DNA from: Xanthomarina maritima
GTDB lineage: Bacteria; Bacteroidota; Bacteroidia; Flavobacteriales; Flavobacteriaceae
Assembly (NCBI RefSeq): GCF_008084905.1
Contig: NZ_VSFC01000002.1
Coordinates: 143,077 to 207,076, forward strand
Direction: 5' to 3'
DNA: 64,000 bases
Shown one piece after another: positions 7,436-15,910 of the stretch. The first letter of the stretch is position 1; the number at the start of each line of letters is the position of its first letter. Under the pieces are notes generated by a model, which was not told where the DNA came from, did no database searches, and saw nothing but the letters and a program-made list of their open reading frames with translations. The translations under genes and the position numbers were made by a program.

Positions 7436-8074
7436 ATGTTTCTCGAAAATACAGTAAATCATAAAGAACAATTTGGTTGGATTGAAGTAATCTGTGGTTC
7501 TATGTTCTCTGGAAAGACAGAAGAATTGATTCGTAGGTTAAAGCGTGCCCAATTTGCAAGACAAAAAGTTGAGATTTTTAAACCTGCTATAGATGTTCGA
7601 TACGATGAAGATATGGTAGTGTCTCATGATTCCAACGAAATTCGTTCTACACCAGTTCCAGCAGCTGCCAATATTCCTATATTAGCTGATGGTTGTGATG
7701 TGGTAGGTATTGATGAAGCGCAGTTTTTCGACGATGAGATTGTTCGAGTTTGTAACGACTTAGCAAATAAAGGAGTTCGTGTTATTGTTGCAGGATTAGA
7801 TATGGATTTTAAAGGCAACCCGTTTGGTCCTATGCCAAATCTAATGGCAACTGCAGAATATGTTACAAAAGTACATGCTATTTGTACCAGAACAGGAAAT
7901 TTAGCGCAATATAGTTATAGAAAATCTAAAAACGATAATTTGGTGTTGTTAGGAGAAGTAGATGAATACGAACCTTTAAGCAGAGCTGCATTTTATAAAG
8001 CTATGATGAGAGATAAAGTTAGAAACATGAAGGTAAATGATGCCGAGGAAATCTCTCCAAAATCTGATAAATAG
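7436..8074 (+). CDS. tdk: Thymidine kinase, type II
   Basis: A 212-residue enzyme with P-loop GSMFSGKT (residues 21-28), the lasso/catalytic region GIDEAQFF with E94 as probable catalytic base, and [13 protein letters not shown]. It phosphorylates thymidine for the dTTP salvage route in the cytoplasm. In the classical type II enzyme four cysteines bind zinc near the C-terminal half. Here only the first remains (C150 in AICTRTG); the second is threonine and the CRxC pair is replaced by SRAAFY. The gene is followed with one base between the stop and the next start by alr, so the two are co-transcribed. Confidence 0.94.
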   Translation: MFLENTVNHKEQFGWIEVICGSMFSGKTEELIRRLKRAQFARQKVEIFKPAIDVRYDEDMVVSHDSNEIRSTPVPAAANIPILADGCDVVGIDEAQFFDDEIVRVCNDLANKGVRVIVAGLDMDFKGNPFGPMPNLMATAEYVTKVHAICTRTGNLAQYSYRKSKNDNLVLLGEVDEYEPLSRAAFYKAMMRDKVRNMKVNDAEEISPKSDK

Positions 8075-8075
8075 C

Positions 8076-9182
8076 ATGTCAAAAACACAAGAAACAGTCC
8101 TTGAAATAGATTTAAAAGCACTGAAACATAATTTTGATTATCTAAAATCCAGAATTTTAAAAGATACTAAATTTTTAGTTGTAGTTAAAGCTTATGCTTA
8201 TGGTAGCGATGCGAGAGAAATTGCTGCTTATTTGGAAAATCTTAATGTAGATTACTTTGCAGTAGCCTATACAAATGAAGGTGTGGCCTTGAGAGATGCT
8301 GGTATTATAAAACCTATTCTGGTACTACATCCACAACCCATAAATTACAAAACAATAATTGACCGTTGCTTAGAACCAAGTTTATATAATTTTAATAGTT
8401 TTAATAAATTTATTGCTGTTGCTTCTGAAGAAAATCAGAAAAATTATCCCGTTCATATCAAGTTTAACACTGGTTTAAATAGATTGGGTTTTAAAGCATT
8501 AGATATTGAAGAAATTCATAACAAATTAAAAACCACATCAGCTGTTAAAGTAAAATCTATTTTTTCTCATCTAGCTGCAAGTGAAGACTTAACCGAAAAA
8601 AAATTTACATTAAATCAAATTCAAATTTTTAAAACTATTTCTGACAAATTTATAAGCAAGGTTGGCTACAAACCCATGCTTCATTTATGTAATACATCAG
8701 GAATTTTAAACTATCCAGAAGCACATTTGGATATGGTTAGATCTGGTATTGGGATTTATGGTTTTGGAAACTCAGAAAAAGAAAACAAACATTTTTCACC
8801 AGTTGTCACCTTAAAATCTGTTATCTCACAAATTCATAGCATAGAAAAAGGTGAGACAGTTGGTTATAATAGAGCTTTTAAAAGCGATAATTTAATTAAA
8901 ACTGCAACTATTCCCATTGGTCATGCAGATGGTATTGGTAGACAATATGGCAATGGCAAAGGCTTTGTAACCATTCATGGAAAACGTGCTTATATTGTTG
9001 GAAACGTTTGTATGGATATGATTATGGTTAATGTTGCAGACATAGACTGTAAAGAAGGAGACGAAGTAATTATCTTTGGGGAAAATCCAAACGCTTCAGA
9101 ATTTGCTGAAAGAGCAAATACCATTTCATACGAAATAATTACAGCTATTTCACAACGTGTTAAACGATTGATTATTAAATAA
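8076..9182 (+). CDS. alr: Alanine racemase
   Basis: A 368-residue fold-type III PLP enzyme that converts L- to D-alanine for peptidoglycan. The PLP lysine is K38 in VVVKAYAYGSD and the second catalytic residue is Y264 in VGYNRAF; IPIGHADGI and GNVCMDMIMVNV are the other family blocks. The ATG at 8076 is selected because it lies one base after the tdk stop and gives MSKTQETVLEIDLKALKHNF, the conserved N-terminus; an earlier in-frame ATG at 8037 overlaps tdk. Cytoplasmic. Full length and intact. Confidence 0.95.
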   Translation: MSKTQETVLEIDLKALKHNFDYLKSRILKDTKFLVVVKAYAYGSDAREIAAYLENLNVDYFAVAYTNEGVALRDAGIIKPILVLHPQPINYKTIIDRCLEPSLYNFNSFNKFIAVASEENQKNYPVHIKFNTGLNRLGFKALDIEEIHNKLKTTSAVKVKSIFSHLAASEDLTEKKFTLNQIQIFKTISDKFISKVGYKPMLHLCNTSGILNYPEAHLDMVRSGIGIYGFGNSEKENKHFSPVVTLKSVISQIHSIEKGETVGYNRAFKSDNLIKTATIPIGHADGIGRQYGNGKGFVTIHGKRAYIVGNVCMDMIMVNVADIDCKEGDEVIIFGENPNASEFAERANTISYEIITAISQRVKRLIIK

Positions 9183-9244
9183 TTTCAATTTTGATTTTTT
9201 TTATCTAAATTAGTCACTTACACTAACTATATAAAAAACTAATT

Positions 9245-9646
9245 ATGTTAAAAGAATTTAAAGAATTTGCCATGAAAGGCAATTTGGTTGACATTGCTGT
9301 AGGTTTCGTCATGGGAGCTGCTTTCAACAAAGTTGTTGCTTCTTTTACAGGAGGCATTGTTTCTCCACTAATAGGATTGATATTCAATTCAGATTTTAAA
9401 GATTTAAAATATAAATTACAAGACGGCACTTTAAATGATGCTGGAGAAATGGTAGGAGAAGTTTACTTGGAATATGGAACGTTTCTAACCAATGTTATCG
9501 ATTTTATTATAGTAGCTTTTGTCATGTTTATGGTAATAAAAGGTATTAATAAAATGAAGAAAAAAGAAGAACCTGCTCCTGCTCCACCTGCTGGACCATC
9601 AGACAATGATCTTTTAAAAGAAATTAGAGATGCATTGAAAAAATAG
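9245..9646 (+). CDS. mscL: Large-conductance mechanosensitive channel MscL
   Basis: A 133-residue protein of normal MscL length. The N-terminal amphipathic helix and TM1 are MLKEFKEFAMKGNLVDIAVG then FVMGAAFNKVVASF, and TM2 is VIDFIIVAFVMFMVIKGINK at ~83-103. MscL is a homopentameric inner-membrane pore that opens on osmotic downshock and releases solutes. A short Pro/Ala-rich linker (EEPAPAPPAGP) precedes the C-terminal helix, KEIRDAL, which is the conserved end of the family. Followed by a strong hairpin terminator (9671-9701), so it is probably its own transcript or the end of tdk-alr-mscL. Confidence 0.96.
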   Translation: MLKEFKEFAMKGNLVDIAVGFVMGAAFNKVVASFTGGIVSPLIGLIFNSDFKDLKYKLQDGTLNDAGEMVGEVYLEYGTFLTNVIDFIIVAFVMFMVIKGINKMKKKEEPAPAPPAGPSDNDLLKEIRDALKK

Positions 9647-9670
9647 GTTTAGAAATTAACTAGATTTAAA

Positions 9671-9701
9671 AAAAACAGCTTCAATTTGAAGCTGTTTTTT
9701 T
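9671..9701 (+). terminator. Rho-independent terminator of mscL
   Basis: AACAGCTTCA / TGAAGCTGTT form a perfect 10-base stem around ATT, flanked by an A tract and a run of seven T residues. Confidence 0.9.
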
Positions 9702-9736
9702 ATGCTTTTTTTAGAAATACTACCTAAATTAATTTA

Positions 9737-9744
9737 TAAATTTG
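9737..9744 (+). promoter_or_regulatory. Putative -7 promoter element of asd
   Basis: TAAATTTG matches the Bacteroidota -7 consensus TAnnTTTG. It lies 19 bases before the asd start and just after the mscL terminator. No convincing -33 TTG was seen at the expected spacing. Confidence 0.35.
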
Positions 9745-9762
9745 CAAGCAAATATATTAAAT

Positions 9763-10752
9763 ATGAAAGTAGCATTAGTAGGTGTAACAGGAATGGTTGG
9801 AGAAGTGATGTTGGAAGTTTTAAAGGAAAGGAATTTTCCTGTAACGGAATTAATACCAGTCGCTTCAGAAAAATCTGTTGGTAAAATTATTTCTTTTAAA
9901 GATAAAGATTACAAAGTGGTTTCATTAGATACTGCTATTTCTATGCAACCTGACATTGCTTTATTTTCTGCAGGTGGAGAAACTTCCTTAGAATGGGCTC
10001 CAAAATTTGCTAAAGTTGGAACTACTGTCATCGACAATTCTTCTGCTTGGCGAATGGACTTAAACAAAAAATTGATTGTTCCTGAAATTAACGCTAGCTC
10101 TCTTACTAAAGAAGATAAAATTATTGCTAACCCTAATTGTTCGACTATACAAATGGTCATGGTATTAGCTCCATTACATAAAAAATACAAAATAAAACGT
10201 ATAGTTGTTTCTACCTATCAGTCAATTTCTGGAACAGGAATGAAAGCTATTAAGCAATTAGAAAACGAACTTGCTGGCGTAAAAGGAGATATGGCCTATC
10301 CCTACCCAATTCACAAAAATGCTTTGCCACATTGCGATGTGTTTGAAGATAATGGGTATACCAAAGAAGAAATGAAACTGGTTAGAGAAACTCAAAAAAT
10401 CCTTGACGATAAAAGCATTTCAGTAACAGCTACAGCTGTTCGTATACCAACTTCTGGTGGACATAGTGAAGCTGTAAATGTAGAGTTTGAAAACAATTTT
10501 GAAGTATCTGAAATTCGTTCTATTCTAAACAATACATCTGGAGTCGTGGTACAAGATAATATTGATGTTAATATATATCCCATGCCAATTTATGCCAATG
10601 GAAAAGACGATGTATTTGTTGGAAGAATCCGTAGAGACGAGTCTCAGTCAAACACTTTAAATTTATGGATTGTAAGCGATAATTTAAGAAAAGGAGCTGC
10701 AACTAACACCATACAAATTGCTGAATATTTAGTTAATAATAAATTGATTTAA
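9763..10752 (+). CDS. asd: Aspartate-semialdehyde dehydrogenase
   Basis: A 329-residue enzyme that reduces aspartyl phosphate to aspartate semialdehyde with NADPH, leading to lysine/diaminopimelate, threonine and methionine. The nucleotide-binding start is MKVALVGVTGMVGEVML, the active-site cysteine is C126 in NPNCSTIQMV, and SISGTGMKA, PHCDVFEDNGYTKEE and RIPTSGGHSEAV are conserved family blocks. The ATG at 9763 is preferred to an in-frame TTG at 9742. It has its own promoter-like element after the mscL terminator. Cytoplasmic, full length. Confidence 0.95.
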   Translation: MKVALVGVTGMVGEVMLEVLKERNFPVTELIPVASEKSVGKIISFKDKDYKVVSLDTAISMQPDIALFSAGGETSLEWAPKFAKVGTTVIDNSSAWRMDLNKKLIVPEINASSLTKEDKIIANPNCSTIQMVMVLAPLHKKYKIKRIVVSTYQSISGTGMKAIKQLENELAGVKGDMAYPYPIHKNALPHCDVFEDNGYTKEEMKLVRETQKILDDKSISVTATAVRIPTSGGHSEAVNVEFENNFEVSEIRSILNNTSGVVVQDNIDVNIYPMPIYANGKDDVFVGRIRRDESQSNTLNLWIVSDNLRKGAATNTIQIAEYLVNNKLI

Positions 10753-10855
10753 CAATAATTCATAGCATTTATTAAATTTTCTCACTATTTATAACTGATT
10801 TATATCGAATCAGTTGTGTTTTTTACTATATTAGAAGCCTCTTTTATTATAGCTG

Positions 10856-11962
10856 GTGAAAAATTACTTAAAACTTCTTTTATTTTTATTTGTTAGCATT
10901 GGAATTTATTCATGTGCATCAGATGATGACTATGTTTCAAATCCAGAACCAACTCCTATTCCAGTGCCAACATCTCCTGTTAACTTTAACATAGACGAAG
11001 TGCCTTATCAAACACTTTCAGAATATAATTTTTATGAAGGTGAGATGAAATATTTGACTCCTGTCTATGGAGTAATTCCTTATGAGCTTAGCTCTCCATT
11101 ATTTTCAGATTACGCACATAAGCAAAGATTTCTTTGGATGCCTAATGATGTTAGTGCAAGTTATGTAAGTGATAGTGACATTTTCGATTTCCCAATTGGG
11201 ACTATTTTAATAAAGAATTTTTATTACGATAAAGTACTGCCTAACTATAATACTAAAATTATTGAAACCCGATTAATGATTAAAAAAGCAGAAGGTTGGG
11301 TTTTTGCTGAATATATATGGAATGAAAATCAAACGGAAGCAGATTTAGATCTAAACGGAAGAGATGTTTATATTCAATGGGATGAAAACAGCGTAACAAA
11401 TAGTGTAAATTTTAGAGTCCCTTCAGAAGCCGAATGCCATACTTGCCATAAAACTGGTGATGTTTCCATACCAATTGGTCCAAAACCTAGAAATATAAAT
11501 ATGCTTTTTAACTATGGAGATGGAACTAAAAATCAATTACAAAAATGGACTGAAATAGGTTATTTAGAAGATACTTATCCAGACAATATAGAATCTTTAA
11601 TAAGCTGGGAAGATACATCACAATCTTTAAATTTAAGAGCAAGGTCTTACTTAGATATTAATTGTGCTCATTGCCATTCAGAAGAAGCACATTGCGCATA
11701 CAGACCTGTAAGATTCGATTTTGAATCTACTTCTAACCCCATTAATTTAGGAATTTGTGTAGAGCCAGATACAGAAATAGTTGGGGCAGGTTTAACACAT
11801 ATAGTAAATCCTGGATCTCATGATAGATCTGTTTTATATTATCGATTAAATTCAATTGAAGAATCCGAAAGGATGCCTCTTTTAGGCAGATCACTTAAAC
11901 ATGAAGAAGGTGTTCAATTAATAAGAGAATGGATTAACTCATTAACAACACAATGCAATTAA
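10856..11962 (+). CDS. Diheme c-type cytochrome lipoprotein, SO2930-like family
   Basis: A 368-residue exported protein starting at GTG. MKNYLKLLLFLFVSIGIYSC20 is a lipoprotein signal with C20 as the likely lipid anchor, followed by a Pro-rich tether (EPTPIPVPTSP). Two covalent heme motifs are present: C194-H-T-C-H198 and C270-A-H-C-H274. The blocks GVIPYELSSPLFSDYAHKQR, FPIGTILIKNFYY, NPGSHDRSVLYYRL and MPLLGRS fit what I recognise as the SO2930 family of diheme cytochromes. It should sit in the periplasm or on the outer membrane and carry electrons; the partner is unknown. It is followed 11 bases later by a T9SS-exported FG-GAP protein. Confidence 0.85.
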   Translation: MKNYLKLLLFLFVSIGIYSCASDDDYVSNPEPTPIPVPTSPVNFNIDEVPYQTLSEYNFYEGEMKYLTPVYGVIPYELSSPLFSDYAHKQRFLWMPNDVSASYVSDSDIFDFPIGTILIKNFYYDKVLPNYNTKIIETRLMIKKAEGWVFAEYIWNENQTEADLDLNGRDVYIQWDENSVTNSVNFRVPSEAECHTCHKTGDVSIPIGPKPRNINMLFNYGDGTKNQLQKWTEIGYLEDTYPDNIESLISWEDTSQSLNLRARSYLDINCAHCHSEEAHCAYRPVRFDFESTSNPINLGICVEPDTEIVGAGLTHIVNPGSHDRSVLYYRLNSIEESERMPLLGRSLKHEEGVQLIREWINSLTTQCN

Positions 11963-11973
11963 ATAATTAAACC

Positions 11974-14418
11974 ATGAAAAAAATTATCTTTTTATTAGCT
12001 ATACTTTTAAGCGGCTTTTGCTCAATAGCACAAGTTTTAAATCAAAATGCTAATTGGCCCAATTCTAACTGGACATTAGCAGGATCTTATGATTCTGATC
12101 CTTCAATTTTTACAGGAGATCCTACAGATTCATCTACTCATTTTTCTTATGATGATGATGAAGCTGGTTCTGGTTCAGTAAATAATGTGGCTGTTCAATC
12201 TCCTATCATTAATTTAACTAACGCATTTAATGCAGGAGAAACTACTATAAAAGTCACTTCAACTTATGTTTTAAATGTCTATCAAACAGAAACCATTACT
12301 TTACAATATTGGGATGCAGATGCAAATAATTGGTTGAATTGGGGAACTCCTTATGGAACCGATACAACAAATCCTCCTAATGTAAATTTTTGTTCAGGTA
12401 CCTTCGACCCATTTAATAGTGTTGATTTAAATATATCTTCGTTTACAAGCACGCAATTATCCGGTTTTAGATATCGTATTTTTTATAATGATAATGGTTC
12501 TTTTGGTTGGGGAATGTGTTATGCATCTCCTACTATAACATCTTCCACTCCACCAGCTTGTATGCAGGTTTCAAACTTAAATGTAAGTGGTGTAACTTAT
12601 AATTCTGCAAATATTAGTTGGCAGGCTGGAGATATTGAGACGTCTTGGCAAATAGTAGTTCAACTTGCTGGAGCAACTCCACCAACGTCTGGAATAGGAA
12701 CAAATTTAAACAACCCTTTTCCTGCAACAGGATTAAATCCAAATACAAATTATAAAGCTTATGTTAGAGCTAATTGTGTAAGCGATGGTTTTAGTGAATG
12801 GGTATCCATTAGTTTCACAACTAACGATCCTCCTCCAAGTCCTGGAGATTTTGTATTTATTATAGATAATAATATTTCTATGAGTGGAACTAGTTATGCT
12901 GTTGTTGATATGAATAATGATGGTCTAGACGATTTAATTGCTGCCACATCATCAGGTATTAATATTAACCATCAAACGGTAGGAGGCTTCACTCTAACAA
13001 ATTATAATGCAAGTGCATCTTATGGTCCTTCTTGGAGTATTGCTTCAGGAGATTTAGATGGCAATGGTTATAACGATTTATTATATGGAGCAGGAAGTGG
13101 TGTTTCAATTATAATGGCTAATAACAATGGCACATCTTATTCAGAATCTCAAACTTCAACTTCTTACGTGTTTTCTCAACGTTCAAATTTTGTAGATATT
13201 AATAACGATGGAGACTTAGATGCATTTGTTTGTCATGATGTACAACCTAATGTGTATTTTATTAATAAAGGTGCAAGTCAGGGATATAATTTAGATTTTT
13301 ATCAAGGTCCATCTACAATTGTTCCAAATGGATTAGGAACACATCCAAATGGTGGAAATTATGGAACTGTTTGGATTGATTATGATAATGATAGAGATAT
13401 TGATATGTTTATTGCAAAATGTCGTGGTGGAAATGTAACTCATAAAATTAACGAATTATGGAGAAACGATAGAAATGGAATGTTTGTAAATGTTGCAACT
13501 GATGCCAATCTTGCTGATCCTATACAAACATGGTCCTCTGCTTGGGCAGATTTTGATAATGATGGAGATATGGATGTCTATGTTGGTGCAAGTTCTGGAT
13601 CAGATGGAGCTCATAAATACATGCTAAATGATGGAGATGGAACATTTACAGATGCTACTGCAAGTGCAAATGTTGGTAGCGCTCCATATGGAATTGAAAA
13701 TGCTCCTGGTGATTTTAATAACGATGGCTATGTAGATATTCTTTCAAATGGAAGAATCTTATTAAATAATGGTGATAATTCGTTTACAGTAATATCAACA
13801 GACATGCCACCAAGTGGTGCTATTGGAGATATTGATGGAGATGGTTTCTTAGATGTTTTTAATGGTAATCTTTATAAAAACAATGGTGGAAATGGAAATA
13901 ACTACATAAAGATTCGTACGCAAGGTGTACAAAGTAATTATAATGGAATTGGAGCTAGAATAGAGATTCATACAGATTCTGGAACTCAAATTAGAGATGT
14001 TAGAAGTGGTGAAGGTTTTGAATATATGAGCTCTCTAAGTGTTCATTTTGGATTAGGAACTGATACTTCTATTAATAATATGGTTATTTATTGGCCTTCT
14101 GGAACTGTAGATAATATATTAAGTCCTAATATTAACATGCTTCATACAATTATTGAGGGGCAATCTTTAACTGTTATTGATGAAACGCTTTCAGACTTAG
14201 TAATGTACCCAAACCCAACTGAAAACTCAATTAACTTTAAAGCTTCAGTTGATCTTTCTAATAAGGTTGTAACTGTATTTGATATTACCGGAAAGAAAAT
14301 ATTTAGCTCAAAACTATTAAATAATTCTATAGATGTTTCTCAACTTAATAGTGGTATGTACATTATTAGATTAGAAGAAAAAGGAAAAGTAGTTAACTTG
14401 AAATTTATTAAAAAATAA
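11974..14418 (+). CDS. T9SS-exported FG-GAP/VCBS repeat protein with ASPIC/UnbV domain
   Basis: An 814-residue secreted protein: signal peptide (MKKIIFLLAILLSGFCSIAQ), a beta-sandwich region to ~190, a fibronectin type III domain at ~195-285 (VSNLNVSGVTYNSANISW), then at least seven DxDxDG-type calcium-binding FG-GAP/VCBS repeats (DMNNDGLDD, DLDGNGYND, DINNDGDLD, DYDNDRDID, DFDNDGDMD, DFNNDGYVD, DIDGDGFLD) at ~310-630 that build a beta-propeller. An ASPIC/UnbV domain follows (GIGARIEIHTDSG, WPSGTVD, ~655-720), then a T9SS type A sorting domain (VMYPNPTEN ... VSQLNSGMYIIRLE, ~745-814). It would be anchored on or released from the cell surface. Ligand unknown; co-transcription with the upstream diheme lipoprotein is likely. 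Confidence 0.9.
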   Translation: MKKIIFLLAILLSGFCSIAQVLNQNANWPNSNWTLAGSYDSDPSIFTGDPTDSSTHFSYDDDEAGSGSVNNVAVQSPIINLTNAFNAGETTIKVTSTYVLNVYQTETITLQYWDADANNWLNWGTPYGTDTTNPPNVNFCSGTFDPFNSVDLNISSFTSTQLSGFRYRIFYNDNGSFGWGMCYASPTITSSTPPACMQVSNLNVSGVTYNSANISWQAGDIETSWQIVVQLAGATPPTSGIGTNLNNPFPATGLNPNTNYKAYVRANCVSDGFSEWVSISFTTNDPPPSPGDFVFIIDNNISMSGTSYAVVDMNNDGLDDLIAATSSGININHQTVGGFTLTNYNASASYGPSWSIASGDLDGNGYNDLLYGAGSGVSIIMANNNGTSYSESQTSTSYVFSQRSNFVDINNDGDLDAFVCHDVQPNVYFINKGASQGYNLDFYQGPSTIVPNGLGTHPNGGNYGTVWIDYDNDRDIDMFIAKCRGGNVTHKINELWRNDRNGMFVNVATDANLADPIQTWSSAWADFDNDGDMDVYVGASSGSDGAHKYMLNDGDGTFTDATASANVGSAPYGIENAPGDFNNDGYVDILSNGRILLNNGDNSFTVISTDMPPSGAIGDIDGDGFLDVFNGNLYKNNGGNGNNYIKIRTQGVQSNYNGIGARIEIHTDSGTQIRDVRSGEGFEYMSSLSVHFGLGTDTSINNMVIYWPSGTVDNILSPNINMLHTIIEGQSLTVIDETLSDLVMYPNPTENSINFKASVDLSNKVVTVFDITGKKIFSSKLLNNSIDVSQLNSGMYIIRLEEKGKVVNLKFIKK

Positions 14419-14435
14419 TCTAAATAATATGATTT

Positions 14436-14467
14436 AAAAAGTCACTTAATTGAGTGGCTTTTTTTTA
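14436..14467 (+). terminator. Rho-independent terminator after the FG-GAP/ASPIC gene
   Basis: AAGTCACT / AGTGGCTT (one G-T pair) form a stem around TAATTG, followed by a run of T residues. It separates the diheme-ASPIC pair from the DUF1800-DUF1501 pair. Confidence 0.8.
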
Positions 14468-14535
14468 TTTTATACTCTTTGGAAGGGTTTTTGCGAATGT
14501 ATTAATAAATCTACGTATATTATTTAATTAGGTTT

Positions 14536-15909
14536 ATGACTATAAAACACATACAACATTTATATTGGCGAGCAGGATTTGGAATCAATCCAAATCAGCT
14601 TCAATTGCTTTCTATTAAAAATAGAGAACAAAATATAGATGAGTTATTTAGACAATCAAACAGTTACAATCCTTTATTTATAAACACTTCAGAATTCGAC
14701 ACTCTAACTTTTGAGGAATTTACTAAAACCAACAAAATCCATAGAGCTTATATAGAAAAAAGCAAACTAAAAGTTAAAGAGCTTAATCATGCATGGATTG
14801 ATAAAATTTCAAATTCTAAAGAAATTCTTCGCGAGAAAATGACTTTATTTTGGGCAAATCATTTTGTATGCCAAGACAGATTCATTTTATATATTCAGAA
14901 GTATAACAACACACTTAGATATCATGCTCTTGGGAATTTTAAAGATTTTATTAAAGACATCTCTAAAGAACCTTCCATGATTAATTATCTGGATTTAAAA
15001 CAAAACAAAATAGGAAGACCAAACGAAAATTTTGCAAGAGAACTTTTAGAATTATTTACGCTTGGAGTTGGTAATTATTCAGAAGATGATATCAAAGAAA
15101 TAGCAAAAGCATTTACAGGTTATAATTATGATTTTGAAGGAGATTTTGTTTTTAAAGAAAATCAACATAACAATGATTTTAAGTATGTATTTGGCAAATC
15201 AGGCCATTATGATGGAGACGATATCATTGACATTATTTTAGAACAAAAACAATGTGCTCGATTTATTTGTACAAAACTGTATCAATATTTTGTAAACACA
15301 ACCTTAAATGAAAATTATATTGAAGATATGACGAATATATTTTACCCAAATTATAATATCGAATCTGTTTTGCGTTATATGTTTACTCAAGATTGGTTTT
15401 ATTATTCAAAAAACATTGGAAATAAAATAAAATCGCCAATTGAATTAATTGCTGGATTATCTCATACAATTCCAGTTACATTTAAAGAAACAGACCAGAT
15501 AATTAACATTCAAAGAATGCTAGGGCAAATGCTATTATATCCACCAAATGTAGCTGGATGGAAAGGTGGAAAAAGTTGGATAGATAGTAATACCCTGATG
15601 ATTCGGTTAAAACTACCTTCAGCTTTGTTATCAAATGCAAAAATTTCAACAAAAGAGGAAGGTGATTTTTATGATACATATAGCAAGTATTACGAAAACA
15701 GAAAAGGTGACACCAAAATTAAAGTTTCAGCAAATTGGGATGTTTTCAAGAAGAATTTTCAACATGTTAAAGTTGAAGAACTACAGGGTTATTTATTACA
15801 GTGTTCAATAAACTTAGGTACTCAAGACTATTTAAATCGTTTAAGTAAAAAAAGTAAAGAAGCATATTGTGTGCAACTCATGTCATTGCCAGAATATCAA
15901 ATGTGTTAA
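14536..15909 (+). CDS. DUF1800 family protein
   Basis: A 457-residue protein with the family blocks HLYWRAGFGINPNQLQLL near the N-terminus, ILREKMTLFWANHFV at ~105, RPNENFARELLELFTLGVG at ~162-180, DIKEIAKAFTGYN, and PPNVAGWKGGKSWIDS at ~337. These match DUF1800, a family of exported or cytoplasmic proteins of unknown biochemical role that is nearly always encoded next to a DUF1501 gene. No signal peptide is apparent. The DUF1501 gene follows one base after its stop, so they are translationally linked. It starts after a terminator and a 100-base spacer. Confidence 0.88.
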   Translation: MTIKHIQHLYWRAGFGINPNQLQLLSIKNREQNIDELFRQSNSYNPLFINTSEFDTLTFEEFTKTNKIHRAYIEKSKLKVKELNHAWIDKISNSKEILREKMTLFWANHFVCQDRFILYIQKYNNTLRYHALGNFKDFIKDISKEPSMINYLDLKQNKIGRPNENFARELLELFTLGVGNYSEDDIKEIAKAFTGYNYDFEGDFVFKENQHNNDFKYVFGKSGHYDGDDIIDIILEQKQCARFICTKLYQYFVNTTLNENYIEDMTNIFYPNYNIESVLRYMFTQDWFYYSKNIGNKIKSPIELIAGLSHTIPVTFKETDQIINIQRMLGQMLLYPPNVAGWKGGKSWIDSNTLMIRLKLPSALLSNAKISTKEEGDFYDTYSKYYENRKGDTKIKVSANWDVFKKNFQHVKVEELQGYLLQCSINLGTQDYLNRLSKKSKEAYCVQLMSLPEYQMC

Positions 15910-15910
15910 A

